Source: Mycobacterium sp. UM_WGJ (GTDB taxonomy: Bacteria > Actinomycetota > Actinomycetes > Mycobacteriales > Mycobacteriaceae). From it: a stretch of DNA of 64,000 nucleotides. The notes under the pieces are model-generated. The model was not told where the DNA came from. It saw only the letters and a program-made list of their open reading frames with translations, and did not search any database. The stretch spans positions 1 through 64,000 of the forward strand of contig NZ_AUWR01000035.1 in assembly GCF_000455125.1 (NCBI RefSeq), in the 5' to 3' direction. The position numbers and the translations under genes were made by a program. Positions 21,576-32,001 of this stretch are shown here, piece after piece (position 1 is the first letter of the stretch; every line of letters starts with the position of its first letter).

Positions 21576-22346
21576 GTGCCCCGGGTGGGGATCGCGTCGA
21601 CGGAGCTGCTGACCTACCGCGGGGGACACGGGGCGCCGCTGGTGCTGGTCCACGGATTGATGGGCCGTGGCACCACCTGGCCGCGGCAACTGCCGTGGCT
21701 GACCAGGCTGGGTGCCGTCTACACCTACGACGCCCCCTGGCATCGCGGTCGTGAGGTCGCCGACCCACATCCGATCTCCACCGAACGCTTCGTCGCCGAC
21801 CTGGCCGTCGCCGTCGAGCAGTTGCCCGGCCCGGTGCGGCTGATCGGTCATTCGATGGGCGGATTGCACTCGTGGTGCCTGGCCGCCCGGCATCCCGAGC
21901 TCATCTCCGCGCTGGTGGTCGAGGACATGGCGCCGGACTTCCGGGGCCGCACCACCGGTCCGTGGGAGCCGTGGGTGCATGCCCTGCCCATCGAGTTCCC
22001 CAGTGCCGAGCAGGTGGTCGCCGAATTCGGTGATATCGCCGGGCGGTACTTCCTGGAAGCCTTCGACCGCACCGAGACCGGGTGGCGGCTGCACGGCCGG
22101 CCTGAGTGGTGGTTGCGGATCGCCGCCGAGTGGGGCACTCGCGACTACTGGGAGCAGTGGCTGAACGTGCGCTGCGAAACGTTGTTGATCGAGGCCGGCA
22201 ACTCGGTGACCCCGCCGGGGCAGATGCGCGAAATGCACCGTCTCGGGGTCGACAGCACCTATCTGCACGTCCCCGATGCGGGCCACCTGGTGCACGACGA
22301 GGCGCCCCAGATCTACCGCGAAGCCGTCGAGTCGTTCCTGTCCTGA
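21576..22346 (+). CDS. Alpha/beta-fold hydrolase (Rv3591c-like)
   Basis: A 256-residue alpha/beta hydrolase with the oxyanion motif VHGLMGRGTTW, nucleophile elbow GHSMGG (Ser), and catalytic His in DAGHLVHDEAP. The substrate cannot be told; the family covers esterases and thioesterases. Start GTG at 21576, but a GTG at 21585 would be better placed relative to the TAGGCT -10. The last 34 bases overlap the 3' end of mutY on the other strand. Confidence 0.85.
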   Translation: MPRVGIASTELLTYRGGHGAPLVLVHGLMGRGTTWPRQLPWLTRLGAVYTYDAPWHRGREVADPHPISTERFVADLAVAVEQLPGPVRLIGHSMGGLHSWCLAARHPELISALVVEDMAPDFRGRTTGPWEPWVHALPIEFPSAEQVVAEFGDIAGRYFLEAFDRTETGWRLHGRPEWWLRIAAEWGTRDYWEQWLNVRCETLLIEAGNSVTPPGQMREMHRLGVDSTYLHVPDAGHLVHDEAPQIYREAVESFLS

Positions 22347-23251
22347 CCGGGCAGCGCGAAGCGGCCGTCGGCGAGCTGCTCCACCAGGCCGTCGCCCAGC
22401 AGTGAGGTCAGGGCGCGTTCGCGTTGCACCGCGTCTACCGGCCAAGCCAGGTCAAGGTCGGCGCGTGTCACCGCAACGGCGTTGTCCCGCAAGACATCCA
22501 GTAGTCGCCCGCGGGCCTGACGATCGGTGCCGGCATAGCGTTGAGCCGGCCTTTTGGGGCCGGTGCCTGGCGGCGAACCGGCAAGCCGCCAGCTGCAGCT
22601 GTGTTGCAGCGGGCAGCCGTCACAGCGTGGCGATCGCGCGGTGCACACGATGGCGCCCAACTCCATCAGCGCCGCGGAAAACCTGGCGGCCCGGTCGGGC
22701 TCGGGCAGCAGGGCGGCCACATCGGCGTTGTCGCGCTTGGTCGAGGGGGCTGCGGCGTCAGCCTGACCGTGTACGGCGCGCGCCACCACCCGGCGCACAT
22801 TGGTGTCCACCACCGGAACGGGCTTTCGGTAGGCGAAGCAGGCGACGGCGCGTGCCGTGTAGTTGCCGATCCCGGGTAGCTGCTCCAGGGTGTCGACGTC
22901 GTCGGGGACCGTATCGGCGAAGTCGCGGGCGATCACGGTGGCGCATTCGTGGAGCCGTTTGGCGCGGCGGGGGTAACCGAGCTTGCCCCAGGCCCGCAGT
23001 ACATCGGCCTGAGTCGCGGCAGCCGTGGTCGATGGCGTGGGCCAGCGTGCTACCCAGTCCGGCCAGATCGGCAGCACTCGCGAAACCGGGGTCTGTTGCA
23101 GCATGAACTCACTGACCAGGATCTGCCACGGCGTGACATCGCCTGCCCGCCAGGGCAGATCACGTTCAGCGGCCGCGAACCAGTTGAACAGCTGGTGAAA
23201 TTCGATCCTGGGGGCGCTCTGCGAGCGATTCACAGGCAGAATGTCGGGCAT
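22313..23251 (-). CDS. mutY: Adenine DNA glycosylase MutY
   Basis: Removes adenine mispaired with 8-oxoguanine. The 312-residue enzyme has the catalytic-Glu region SEFMLQQTPVSRVLPIWP, helix-hairpin-helix LPGIGNYTARAVACFAYRKPVPVVDTNVRRV with its Asp, and the [4Fe-4S] cluster cysteines CTARSPRCDGCPLQHSC. The C-terminal NUDIX-like domain is short, as in other mycobacteria. The frame is open for another 112 codons upstream but that part is the antisense of canB; the ATG at 23251 begins MPDILP, matching M. tuberculosis MutY. Confidence 0.93.
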   Translation of the reverse strand: MPDILPVNRSQSAPRIEFHQLFNWFAAAERDLPWRAGDVTPWQILVSEFMLQQTPVSRVLPIWPDWVARWPTPSTTAAATQADVLRAWGKLGYPRRAKRLHECATVIARDFADTVPDDVDTLEQLPGIGNYTARAVACFAYRKPVPVVDTNVRRVVARAVHGQADAAAPSTKRDNADVAALLPEPDRAARFSAALMELGAIVCTARSPRCDGCPLQHSCSWRLAGSPPGTGPKRPAQRYAGTDRQARGRLLDVLRDNAVAVTRADLDLAWPVDAVQRERALTSLLGDGLVEQLADGRFALPGQDRNDSTASR

Positions 23252-23879
23252 GCCCAATTCAAACCCGATCTCAGCGTGGAAAGCACTCAAGGAGGGTAAC
23301 GAGCGCTTCGTCGCGGGCGAGCCCAGCCATCCCAGCCAGGATGTCGCGCGGCGCGCTGCCCTGGCCGGCGGCCAGAAGCCCACTGCGGTGGTGTTCGGCT
23401 GCGGGGACAGCCGGGTGGCCGCCGAGATCATCTTCGACCAGGGGCTCGGCGACATGTTCGTGGTCCGCACCGCCGGCCACGTCATCGACTCGGCGGTGCT
23501 GGGCTCGATCGAGTTCGGTGTGGCGGTGCTCGACGTACCGCTGATCGTCGTCCTGGGCCACGACAGCTGCGGTGCGGTCAAGGCCACTTTGACCGCCCTC
23601 GACGAAGGCGTGGTGCCGGGCGGCTATCTGCGTGACATCGTCGAACGGGTGACGCCGTCGATCTTGGTGGGCCGCCGCGATGGCCTCACCAGTGTCGACG
23701 AGTTCGAGACCCGCCACGTCAACGAGACCGTGACGCAATTGGCTGCGCGCTCGACGGTCATCGCCGACCAGATCAAGGCAGGGACGTTGGCGATCGTCGG
23801 CGCCACCTACCACCTGGCCGACGGCCGAGTGCAGGCCCGCGAGCACCTCGGCGATATCGGCGATTACGGCGCCGAATAG
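23250..23879 (+). CDS. canB: Beta-class carbonic anhydrase
   Basis: Interconverts CO2 and bicarbonate. The 209-residue enzyme has zinc-binding motifs CGDSRV and the H-x-x-C of LGHDSCGAV, and the DQGLGDMFVVRTAGHV core, as in Rv3588c. ATG at 23250 begins MPNSNP as in M. tuberculosis; an in-frame ATG at 23241 adds three residues. Its start codon overlaps that of divergent mutY in the four bases CATG. Confidence 0.94.
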   Translation: MPNSNPISAWKALKEGNERFVAGEPSHPSQDVARRAALAGGQKPTAVVFGCGDSRVAAEIIFDQGLGDMFVVRTAGHVIDSAVLGSIEFGVAVLDVPLIVVLGHDSCGAVKATLTALDEGVVPGGYLRDIVERVTPSILVGRRDGLTSVDEFETRHVNETVTQLAARSTVIADQIKAGTLAIVGATYHLADGRVQAREHLGDIGDYGAE

Positions 23880-23958
23880 TCCCCGAAGGTCACAACGCGG
23901 CTACGACACGCCGGGACGGGTCGAACAACTCGCGGTGAGGTCGTCCTACCGTGGATGC

Positions 23959-24723
23959 GTGCTCGATTTGGAACCGCAGGGTCCGCTGCCTTCGCAGATC
24001 TACTGGCGACGACGTGGCCTCGCGCTGGGCATTGCGCTCATCGTGATTGCAGTCGTGTCGGCCATCATTTTCGGCGTCGTTCACGGCAGCAACGCCGGTG
24101 CCGACAATGCCGACGGGAAGAAGTCCACCGCCGCGCAGCACGCCAAGCCACAGAACCCCTCGCCTGAAGAGGTCAAGACGCCTGTGGTGGCTCCTGCGGA
24201 GCAGGCGCCACCACAGGTGCCGACCCCGACCGCCGCGGTGACGCCACCGCCGGTGCTCAAGGAAGGCGACGACTGTCCCGACTCGACCCTGGCGGTCAAG
24301 GGTCTGACCGGCCCGCAGTACACGGTGGGTGAGCAGCCGCAGTTCACCATGGTGGTCACCAACATCGGCTTGGTGGCCTGCAAGCGGGACGTGGGTGCCG
24401 CGGTATTGGCTGCCTACGTCTACTCGCTGGACAACCAGCGGCTGTGGTCGAACCTGGACTGCGCGCCGTCCAACGAGACCCTGGTGAAGACCTTCGACCC
24501 CGGCGAGCAGGTCACCACCACGGTGACCTGGACCGGAATGGGCTCGGCACCGCAGTGCCCGTTGCCGCGGCAACCGATCGGACCGGGGACCTACAACCTC
24601 GTCGTCCAACTCGGCAACCTGAGATCCGCGACGGTTCCGTTCATGCTTATCGAGCCCTCGCAGGACGTCCCGCCGCCGGGGCAGGACGTGCCCCCGCCGG
24701 ACGCGCCGCCGCCGGGTAACTAG
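23959..24723 (+). CDS. Conserved membrane-anchored protein (Rv3587c-like)
   Basis: A 254-residue protein with a short cytoplasmic start (MLDLEPQGPLPSQIYWRRR), one transmembrane helix (about 20-42), a Pro/Ala/Lys-rich linker, and a well-conserved extracytoplasmic beta-rich domain (VLKEGDDCPDSTLAVKGLTG through PGTYNLVVQLGNLRS) with three cysteines, ending in a Pro-Asp tail. It matches Rv3587c of M. tuberculosis; function unknown. GTG at 23959. It converges with radA, with only seven bases between stop codons. Confidence 0.85.
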   Translation: MLDLEPQGPLPSQIYWRRRGLALGIALIVIAVVSAIIFGVVHGSNAGADNADGKKSTAAQHAKPQNPSPEEVKTPVVAPAEQAPPQVPTPTAAVTPPPVLKEGDDCPDSTLAVKGLTGPQYTVGEQPQFTMVVTNIGLVACKRDVGAAVLAAYVYSLDNQRLWSNLDCAPSNETLVKTFDPGEQVTTTVTWTGMGSAPQCPLPRQPIGPGTYNLVVQLGNLRSATVPFMLIEPSQDVPPPGQDVPPPDAPPPGN

Positions 24724-24730
24724 ACCGCCG

Positions 24731-26137
24731 TCAGGCCCGGTCCAGTAGCTGCGGCGGTGCCACATGACCGCCGCGCCGGTCGGCGATCTGGACCAGGTGG
24801 TGCAGCGCGGCAACGATGTTGGCGGCCGGCACCGTACGCAGGCCACCCACGGTTGCCGGAGCACCCGGGGGAGTCAACGCGGTGGTGAATCCGAGCCGGG
24901 CCGCCTCGGCGAGCCGCCGGTCCATCCCGCTGACCGGGCGCAGGTCACCTGCGAGGCCTACTTCGCCCAGCACCACGGTGGTCGCCGGCAGCGGCAGATC
25001 CGCATAGGCCGATGCCAGCGCGATGGCGACAGCCAGATCCGTAGACGGATCAGTCAAACGCATACCGCCCACCGTGGACAGGTAGATGTCGCCGGCCGCG
25101 ATCGGAAGCTCGGCGTGTTTGTCCAGCACGGCGGTGATCATCGCGGCCCGGGCGTGGTCGATGCCGCTGACTGCCCGGCGCGGCGAGCCGCCCGCCGGTT
25201 TGGCCAGCAGCGCCTGCACTTCGCCGATCAGCGGGCGCTTGCCGTCCAGTGCGACGGTGATCGCGGTGCCGGGCACCGGCTCGCTGCGCTGCTCCAGGAA
25301 CAGCCCGGACGGGTCGGCGATTCCCTCGATGCCGTCATCACGGAGCAGGAAACAGCCCACCTCGTCGGTAGCGCCGAAACGATTCTTGACCGCCCGCACC
25401 ATCCGCAGCACCGAGTTGCGGTCACCCTCGAAGTGCAGCACCACGTCGACGAGGTGCTCCAGTGAACGTGGGCCCGCGATCGCGCCGTCCTTGGTCACGT
25501 GCCCGACCAGGACCAGCGCCACATCGGCGCTCTTGGCGGCCGCGGTCAGCGCGGCCGTCACGGCCCGCACCTGGGTGACCCCGCCCGCCACGCCGTCGGT
25601 GTCAGCGGCAGCCACAGTCTGCACCGAATCGACCACCACCAGGGTGGGCCGTACCGCCTCGATGTGGCCCAGCACCGTCTGCAGGTCAGATTCGGAGGCC
25701 AGGTAGATCTCGTCGTGGGTGCATCCGGTGCGCTCGGCGCGCAGCCGGATCTGCCCCGCGGACTCCTCCCCGGAGACGTACAGCGCCCGGCGCCCGGCCA
25801 GCGCCCAGCGGTGAACAACCTCAAGCAGCAGTGTCGATTTGCCGACCCCGGGATCGCCGGCCAAGAGGGTGACCGAGCCGGGGACCACCCCGCCGCCCAA
25901 CACCCGGTCGAGTTCGGTGACGCCGGTCGGCGCCGGTCGTGCGCGACCGGCCTCGATGGAGCTGATCGGCACCGCCGGCCGGGCCGGTGTCGCCGGCCGT
26001 AGCCCACCTGCCGGTGCTGCCGCTTCGCCTACCGGGTCGATGCCGCCCCAGCTGCCGCACTCCGGACAGCGGCCCAGCCACTTGGCGGTGGTGTTGCCGC
26101 ATTCCGAACAGCGAAAGAGCGAACGTGCCTTGGCCAC
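24731..26137 (-). CDS. radA: DNA repair protein RadA
   Basis: RecA-like branch-migration ATPase in recombinational repair. The 468-residue protein carries the N-terminal zinc finger CSECGN...CPECGSWG, Walker [15 protein letters not shown], the RadA-specific KNRFG motif and a C-terminal Lon-protease-like domain ([20 protein letters not shown]). GTG at 26137; the upstream open frame is not conserved. In M. tuberculosis disA follows radA directly; here radA is followed at once by the convergent Rv3587c-like gene. Confidence 0.95.
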   Translation of the reverse strand: MAKARSLFRCSECGNTTAKWLGRCPECGSWGGIDPVGEAAAPAGGLRPATPARPAVPISSIEAGRARPAPTGVTELDRVLGGGVVPGSVTLLAGDPGVGKSTLLLEVVHRWALAGRRALYVSGEESAGQIRLRAERTGCTHDEIYLASESDLQTVLGHIEAVRPTLVVVDSVQTVAAADTDGVAGGVTQVRAVTAALTAAAKSADVALVLVGHVTKDGAIAGPRSLEHLVDVVLHFEGDRNSVLRMVRAVKNRFGATDEVGCFLLRDDGIEGIADPSGLFLEQRSEPVPGTAITVALDGKRPLIGEVQALLAKPAGGSPRRAVSGIDHARAAMITAVLDKHAELPIAAGDIYLSTVGGMRLTDPSTDLAVAIALASAYADLPLPATTVVLGEVGLAGDLRPVSGMDRRLAEAARLGFTTALTPPGAPATVGGLRTVPAANIVAALHHLVQIADRRGGHVAPPQLLDRA

Positions 26138-26186
26138 TCGGCGACCGTATCGCCTGGGTCCGACAGTGCCTGCCGCGAGGGTTGCG

Positions 26187-26735
26187 TCAGTGGTGCGACA
26201 GCGGGCCGGCCGAGATCGGCACGTCCACGCGCACCTCACCGGCCTTCTTGAAGTCGAAGGTGAAGTCGTAGGTGAGCCCGTTGCGGATCGCCTTGTCCAG
26301 GGTCACCGTCGCAGTGGCGGTGTTGGCGTTAGCCACCTCGGGCAGCGCCTTGGCGGCGGGTGCCGTCGGCAGGTCGGGGCCGGCCGGGGCGCTGACCACC
26401 AGGACGCCGCCGACGGGCACGGTCTTGCTGCCGGTCGGTGACACCTTGCCGATCGAGGTCCTGATGTCGCTCAGCTCGTCATTGGAGTCGGGCGACTGGT
26501 TGCTGACCACGAACACCAGGTCGACGGTCTGGCCAGGCTCCAACGCGTCGCCGGTCTGGGTCGCCTGGATGCGTACGTCGCGCAGAGCCAGATCGCCGAC
26601 GTCGGCTGAGGCGCCATTGACCGCGGACGCCTGGTCAGCGGTCTGAGAGATCTGACCGGTACCGCAACCGGCCAGCGCCGCTGCCGCGATCAGCGCGATC
26701 GCAGCCTTGTTGAAGGCCCTGTTGAACGAGTTCAC
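26187..26735 (-). CDS. lpqE: Lipoprotein LpqE
   Basis: A 182-residue lipoprotein with signal sequence and lipobox LAGC (Cys at about residue 24), followed by GQISQTADQ and a beta-sandwich domain ([28 protein letters not shown]). It matches LpqE of M. tuberculosis at the same place between radA and carD. The GTG at 26735 begins VNSFNRA; longer upstream frames lack family similarity. Function unknown. lpqE and radA are co-directional with a 49-base gap. Confidence 0.85.
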   Translation of the reverse strand: MNSFNRAFNKAAIALIAAAALAGCGTGQISQTADQASAVNGASADVGDLALRDVRIQATQTGDALEPGQTVDLVFVVSNQSPDSNDELSDIRTSIGKVSPTGSKTVPVGGVLVVSAPAGPDLPTAPAAKALPEVANANTATATVTLDKAIRNGLTYDFTFDFKKAGEVRVDVPISAGPLSHH

Positions 26736-26926
26736 GTGTGGTCTCCTGCTCGGCTGTCGCGACTTGTGACTATGCACTGTAGTAGCAACCATCTGCCGGC
26801 GGTAGCGCAGGGTTACCGGTCGCCCACGACCCCCGTCGACCAGCCCTGATCAGGCTCCGATCAGGTTCGACCCAGCACGCTTCCGCCGTGATGTCAACCC
26901 CCCTCCCGGGGCCGCAGTGCCCCTGA

Positions 26927-27484
<558 letters not shown>

Positions 27485-27528
27485 ACCGCAGTGTCCTTAC
27501 CGCGTCGTTCTGAGCGACCGGGGGTCCG

Positions 27529-28194
27529 GTGCCAAGCACAGTAGCCGTGGTGCCGGCCGCCGGTTCGGGTCGGCGGCTGGGTGCGGGAATACCGAAGGCA
27601 TTCTTCCTGCTGGGCGGCGTGACGCTGGTTGAGCGCGCCGTGGCAGGCCTGCGCGAGTCCGGGGTGATCGACCAGGTCGTGGTCGCCGTGCCGCCGGATC
27701 GCACTGACGAGGCCAAGCTGATCCTCGGTGGCACCGTGACCGTGGTCGCCGGCGGTGCCGACCGCGTCGATTCCGTTCGGCTGGCGCTGGCCGCCACCGG
27801 AGAGCCCGATTTCGTGCTGGTCCACGATGCCGCACGTCCGTTGACTCCGCCCGGACTGGTGGTCCGAGTGGTCGAGGCGCTGCATGCCGGGTACCGCGCT
27901 GTCGTTCCGGCATTGCCGGTCGCCGACACCATCAAGGCGGTCGACGCGAACGGAACGGTCCTGGGCACGCCCGAGCGGGCCGGCCTGCGGGCCGTGCAGA
28001 CCCCACAGGGTTTCGCCGCCGACCTGCTTCTGCGGGCCTACCAGCAAGCCGGTGCGGGCACGCAGTTCACCGACGACGCCGCGATGGTCGAGAACGTCGG
28101 CGGCCAAGTGCAGACGGTCGAAGGCGATCCGTTGGCCTTCAAGATCACCACCGCGTTGGACGCGGTACTGGCCGAGGCGGTGGTCAATCGGTGA
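27529..28194 (+). CDS. ispD: 2-C-methyl-D-erythritol 4-phosphate cytidylyltransferase
   Basis: Third step of the MEP isoprenoid pathway: MEP plus CTP to CDP-ME. The 221-residue enzyme has the nucleotide-binding [30 protein letters not shown] and [17 protein letters not shown] motifs. GTG start at 27529. Stop overlaps the ispF start (GTGA). Confidence 0.95.
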   Translation: MPSTVAVVPAAGSGRRLGAGIPKAFFLLGGVTLVERAVAGLRESGVIDQVVVAVPPDRTDEAKLILGGTVTVVAGGADRVDSVRLALAATGEPDFVLVHDAARPLTPPGLVVRVVEALHAGYRAVVPALPVADTIKAVDANGTVLGTPERAGLRAVQTPQGFAADLLLRAYQQAGAGTQFTDDAAMVENVGGQVQTVEGDPLAFKITTALDAVLAEAVVNR

Positions 28195-28667
28195 GTGCGC
28201 TGCCGCGGGTCGGCTTGGGCACTGACGTGCACCCGATCGAGCCGGGCCGACCGTGCTGGCTGTTGGGGCTGCTGTTTCCCGACGCCGACGGCTGCGCCGG
28301 GCACTCCGACGGCGATGTGGCCGCACACGCCCTGTGTGACGCGCTGCTGTCGGCGGCAGGGTTGGGGGACCTCGGGGCGGTGTTCGGCGTCGACGAGCCG
28401 CGCTGGGCCCACGTAACCGGTGCTGTGATGCTCGGCCACGTGCGCGAGCTGCTCACCGAGAGCGGGTTCGTGATCGGGAACGCCGCGGTGCAGGTCATCG
28501 GCAACCGGCCGAAGGTGGGGCCGCGCCGTGCCGAAGCGCAGCAGCTGCTGTCGGAATTGCTGGGCGCACCGGTTTCGGTGTCGGCGACCACCACCGACGG
28601 CCTGGGGCTCACCGGACGAGGTGAGGGACTGGCCGCGGTGGCTACCGCGTTGGTGGTGCCTAAGTAG
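28191..28667 (+). CDS. ispF: 2-C-methyl-D-erythritol 2,4-cyclodiphosphate synthase
   Basis: Fifth step of the MEP pathway. The 158-residue enzyme has the metal-binding GTDVHP and [16 protein letters not shown] motifs and the C-terminal [14 protein letters not shown]. Coupled to ispD. The more usual order places cysS next, but an unrelated exported-protein gene on the opposite strand intervenes here. Confidence 0.95.
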   Translation: MSALPRVGLGTDVHPIEPGRPCWLLGLLFPDADGCAGHSDGDVAAHALCDALLSAAGLGDLGAVFGVDEPRWAHVTGAVMLGHVRELLTESGFVIGNAAVQVIGNRPKVGPRRAEAQQLLSELLGAPVSVSATTTDGLGLTGRGEGLAAVATALVVPK

Positions 28668-28681
28668 TCAGCTCGGTGGCT

Positions 28682-29524
28682 TTAGCAGCCGAAGCCGAAG
28701 ATCGCGCCGATGATGCCACACGGAACCTCGGTGGCCACCGCCGTACCAATCTGAACGCCGGCGTCCGCGCCGGCGTTGGCGGCTTCGGCGCCCATGTCGG
28801 CGCCAAGCTCAGGCAGGGTGTCGAGCAGCGCACCGGAAGTGGTGATCGCGGTGTCGCCAGCGGCGTCGACTAGGGCGTTACCGATGGCGTCCCCGGTCGG
28901 CCCCAGCACCAAGTCGGGATCCACGGTGGACAAGAAGTCGATATTGCCCAGGTCAAAAGGCAGATCCGCGGCGGAGGGAGCACTGAAGAGGTCGGTCGCC
29001 GCGGCTGAGCCGATTTCCGGGGCTCCCAAGTTCAAGGCGTCGGTCGCCGCGGCCGAACCGGCGTCGGCAAGCGCGTTCGCACCGTTGTTCGCGCCGGAGT
29101 TGGCGAGACCGGTCAGTCCGGTGGTCAGCAGGGGGGCGGCCAGCGAAGGCACCATCATGGCCACCATCGGCGCCATCATGGCCATGGACATACCGATCTG
29201 GGGACCCATCGCAGCCATGCTGGCGGTGCTGGCGCCGGCGGTGGTGGCGGACTGACCCATCTGGTCGGCCTGCTGCTCGGCCTGCTGGCGCTGCTGTTCG
29301 GCCTGGGCGTCCTGCAGCATCTCCTGCTGGCCCGGCGCGAGCTCTTCGGCGGCCGGCGCGATCTCCGGCTGGGCCGGCGCGGGCTGGACCGGCGCAGACA
29401 CCAACTCGGCGGGCTGAGGCTGGGGCTGGTTGTTGTTCGGCTCATCGGCGTATGCCGTCGCGCTACCTGCAAATGCGACCGCAGCCAAGAGTGCTCCCGA
29501 GACTGCCACCAGACGTTTACTCAC
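28682..29524 (-). CDS. Exported Met- and Ala-rich protein of unknown function
   Basis: A 280-residue protein I do not recognise. It has a clear signal peptide ([20 protein letters not shown], cleavage after about AYA before DEPNNN), a Pro/Gln-rich stretch, a Gln/Glu-rich coiled segment, a Met-rich hydrophobic segment ([20 protein letters not shown], about residues 105-130), Ala/Asn/Asp-rich repeats with the pattern [20 protein letters not shown] and again [12 protein letters not shown], and a terminal [12 protein letters not shown] with two cysteines. Start GTG at 29524 chosen for the signal peptide; GTG 29542 is possible. Mycobacterial codon use and GC look like the neighbours. There is no such gene between ispF and cysS in M. 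tuberculosis. Confidence 0.7.
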   Translation of the reverse strand: MSKRLVAVSGALLAAVAFAGSATAYADEPNNNQPQPQPAELVSAPVQPAPAQPEIAPAAEELAPGQQEMLQDAQAEQQRQQAEQQADQMGQSATTAGASTASMAAMGPQIGMSMAMMAPMVAMMVPSLAAPLLTTGLTGLANSGANNGANALADAGSAAATDALNLGAPEIGSAAATDLFSAPSAADLPFDLGNIDFLSTVDPDLVLGPTGDAIGNALVDAAGDTAITTSGALLDTLPELGADMGAEAANAGADAGVQIGTAVATEVPCGIIGAIFGFGC

Positions 29525-29635
29525 TGCCGCAATATATGCCACGTCACACCACCTGTCCACCGATGCGGGCATCGGTACCCCAGCCTGGGAAGCCCCTGCT
29601 AGCGGCGCGTGGCCGATCGCGAACCCAGCGCCCGG

Positions 29636-29641
29636 TAAGCT
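29636..29641 (+). promoter_or_regulatory. Candidate -10 for a near-leaderless cysS transcript
   Basis: TAAGCT lies exactly eight bases before the cysS GTG, as in lysS. The 20-base region from TAAGCT through GTGACC agrees with the lysS counterpart at 17 of 20 positions. Confidence 0.45.
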
Positions 29642-29649
29642 GGCCCGTC

Positions 29650-31059
29650 GTGACCGATCGCCCCAGCCTGCGGCTGCACGACACGGCAACCGGCGCCGTG
29701 CGTGAATTTGCCCCGCTGCGGCCCGGTCATGTGTCCATCTATCTCTGCGGCGCCACCGTCCAGGCGGCACCGCATATCGGCCATGTCCGCAGCGGCGTGG
29801 CCTTCGATGTATTGCGCCGGTGGCTCACCGCCCGCGGCTACGACGTCGCCTTCGTGCGCAACGTGACCGACATCGACGACAAGATCCTGACCAAGGCCGC
29901 GGCGGCGGGCCGACCGTGGTGGGAGTGGGCCGCCACCCACGAGCGGGAGTTCACCGCCGCCTATGAGGCGCTGGGTGTGCTGCCGCCGTCGGCCGAACCG
30001 CGCGCCACCGGGCACATCACGCAGATGGTCGAGCTGATCGAGCGGCTGATCGAGCGCGGCCACGCCTATGCCGGCGGCGGCGACGTCTACTTCGACGTAC
30101 TCAGCTACCCCGACTACGGCCAGCTGTCCGGTCACCGCATCGACGACGTGCACCAGGGTGAGGGAGTCGCCACCGGTAAACGCGACCCGCGCGACTTCAC
30201 GCTGTGGAAGGGCGCCAAGCCCGGTGAGCCCAGTTGGCCCACGCCGTGGGGCCCGGGCCGTCCGGGCTGGCACCTGGAGTGTTCGGCGATGGCCCGTGCC
30301 TACCTCGGTGCCGAATTCGACATCCACTGCGGCGGGATGGATCTGGTCTTCCCGCACCATGAGAACGAGATCGCTCAGAGTCGCGCCGCCGGAGACGGAT
30401 TCGCGAACTACTGGCTGCACAACGGCTGGGTCACCCTCGGTGGCGAGAAGATGAGCAAGTCACTGGGCAACGTGCTGTCGATGTCGGCGGTGCTGCAACG
30501 AGTCCGGCCGGCCGAGCTGCGCTACTACCTGGGCAGTGCGCACTACCGGTCGATGCTCGAGTTCTCCGAAACCGCGCTGCGCGACGCCGTCAACGCCTAC
30601 GTCGGCATCGAGGACTTCCTGCACCGGGTGCGCAGCCGGGCGGGCGCGGTGGTTCCCACCACCTGGACGGACCGTTTCGCCGCAGCCCTCGACGACGACC
30701 TGTCGGTGCCGATCGCCCTGGCCGAGGTACACCGGACGCGCGCGGAGGGCAACCGGGCGCTGGACTCCGGCGACCACGAGGGCGCGCTGGCCGCAGCCGG
30801 TGCGATCCGGGCGATGATGGACGTGCTCGGCTGCGACCCGCTCAACGAGCGCTGGGAATCGCGCGATGAGACCTCGGCGGCGCTGGCTGCTGTCGACGTC
30901 TTAGTGCGCGCCGAGTTGGAACGCCGGGAAACCGCTCGCGCGGAACGGGATTGGCAATTGGCCGATGAGATCCGCTGCAGACTCAAGGACGCCGGCATCG
31001 ACGTCACCGACACCGGGGATGGTCCGCAATGGTCACTGCTGGTGGAGGGGTCTGAGTAG
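29650..31059 (+). CDS. cysS: Cysteinyl-tRNA synthetase
   Basis: Class I synthetase charging tRNA-Cys. The 469-residue enzyme (same length as CysS1 of M. tuberculosis) has the zinc-ligand region [19 protein letters not shown] with HIGH, a second zinc ligand set ECSAMA and [14 protein letters not shown], and [11 protein letters not shown] at 29650 fits the homologue; the frame upstream is the antisense of the exported-protein gene. rlmB starts immediately at the stop codon. Confidence 0.95.
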   Translation: MTDRPSLRLHDTATGAVREFAPLRPGHVSIYLCGATVQAAPHIGHVRSGVAFDVLRRWLTARGYDVAFVRNVTDIDDKILTKAAAAGRPWWEWAATHEREFTAAYEALGVLPPSAEPRATGHITQMVELIERLIERGHAYAGGGDVYFDVLSYPDYGQLSGHRIDDVHQGEGVATGKRDPRDFTLWKGAKPGEPSWPTPWGPGRPGWHLECSAMARAYLGAEFDIHCGGMDLVFPHHENEIAQSRAAGDGFANYWLHNGWVTLGGEKMSKSLGNVLSMSAVLQRVRPAELRYYLGSAHYRSMLEFSETALRDAVNAYVGIEDFLHRVRSRAGAVVPTTWTDRFAAALDDDLSVPIALAEVHRTRAEGNRALDSGDHEGALAAAGAIRAMMDVLGCDPLNERWESRDETSAALAAVDVLVRAELERRETARAERDWQLADEIRCRLKDAGIDVTDTGDGPQWSLLVEGSE

Positions 31060-32001
31060 ATGGCCGGAAATTCCAAGCGCAAGGGTGCGGTGCGCAAGCC
31101 CGGCACCAAGAAGGGGCCGACGGTCGGCTCCGGTGGCCAGCGCCGCCGCGGGCTCGAAGGCCGCGGCGCCACCCCGCCCGCGCACCAGCGGGAATACCAC
31201 CCGGCGGCCAAGGCAGCCAAGCGTGCGGCAAAACAGCGCGCGTACCGGACCGCCAAGCGCACCGACGAGAACGAGACCGTGCTGGGGCGCAACCCGGTTC
31301 TGGAGTGCCTGCGTGCCGGAATCCCGGCCACCGCGCTGTATGTGGCGCTGGGCGCCGAGGCCGATGAGCGGCTGACCGAATCAGTTACTCGGGCAGCCGA
31401 TTCCGGCTTGCCCATCCTGGAGGTCCCGCGGTCCGATCTGGACAAGATGACCACCAACGGCCTGCATCAGGGCATCGCGCTTCAGGTTCCGCCCTACAAC
31501 TACGCGCATCCCGACGACCTGATCGCCGCCGCGCGCCGCGATGTCGCGCCGCCGCTGCTGGTCGCACTGGACAACATCTCTGATCCGCGCAATCTCGGCG
31601 CCATCGTGCGGTCGGTCGCGGCATTCGGCGGACACGGTGTGGTGATCCCGCAGCGTCGGTCGGCCTCGGTCACCGCGGTGGCCTGGCGAACCAGTGCCGG
31701 TGCGGCTGCCCGAGTTCCGATCGCGCGGGCGCCCAACCTGAACCAAACCTTGAAGGCATGGGCAGATCGCGGCCTGCAGATCGTCGGGTTGGACGCCGGC
31801 GGAGACACCGTGGTCGATGAGTTGGACGGCACCAGCCCGATGGTGCTGGTCGTCGGTTCCGAGGGCAAGGGATTGTCCCGCCTGGTCCGGCAGAACTGCG
31901 ACGCCATCGTGTCGATTCCGATGTCCGGGCCCACCGAGTCGCTCAACGCATCGGTGGCCGCCGGGGTGGTGCTGGCCGAGATCGCCCGTCAGCGGCGGTG
32001 A
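31060..32001 (+). CDS. rlmB: 23S rRNA (guanosine-2'-O-)-methyltransferase RlmB (SpoU family)
   Basis: SPOUT-class 2'-O-methyltransferase of 313 residues, like Rv3579c. A long basic N-terminal tail (about 70 residues, Lys/Arg/Gly-rich) precedes the substrate-binding domain ([11 protein letters not shown]) and the SpoU knot with [31 protein letters not shown] and [19 protein letters not shown]. The exact rRNA or tRNA target is not fixed by sequence. Adjacent to cysS with no gap; its stop overlaps the next GTG (GTGA). Confidence 0.88.
   Translation: MAGNSKRKGAVRKPGTKKGPTVGSGGQRRRGLEGRGATPPAHQREYHPAAKAAKRAAKQRAYRTAKRTDENETVLGRNPVLECLRAGIPATALYVALGAEADERLTESVTRAADSGLPILEVPRSDLDKMTTNGLHQGIALQVPPYNYAHPDDLIAAARRDVAPPLLVALDNISDPRNLGAIVRSVAAFGGHGVVIPQRRSASVTAVAWRTSAGAAARVPIARAPNLNQTLKAWADRGLQIVGLDAGGDTVVDELDGTSPMVLVVGSEGKGLSRLVRQNCDAIVSIPMSGPTESLNASVAAGVVLAEIARQRR

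Noticed and set aside
29036-29060. Repeated GSAAATD segments in the exported protein as a DNA repeat or CRISPR-like array
   Set aside because: Only two short, protein-level repeats with different codons; no regular spacers.
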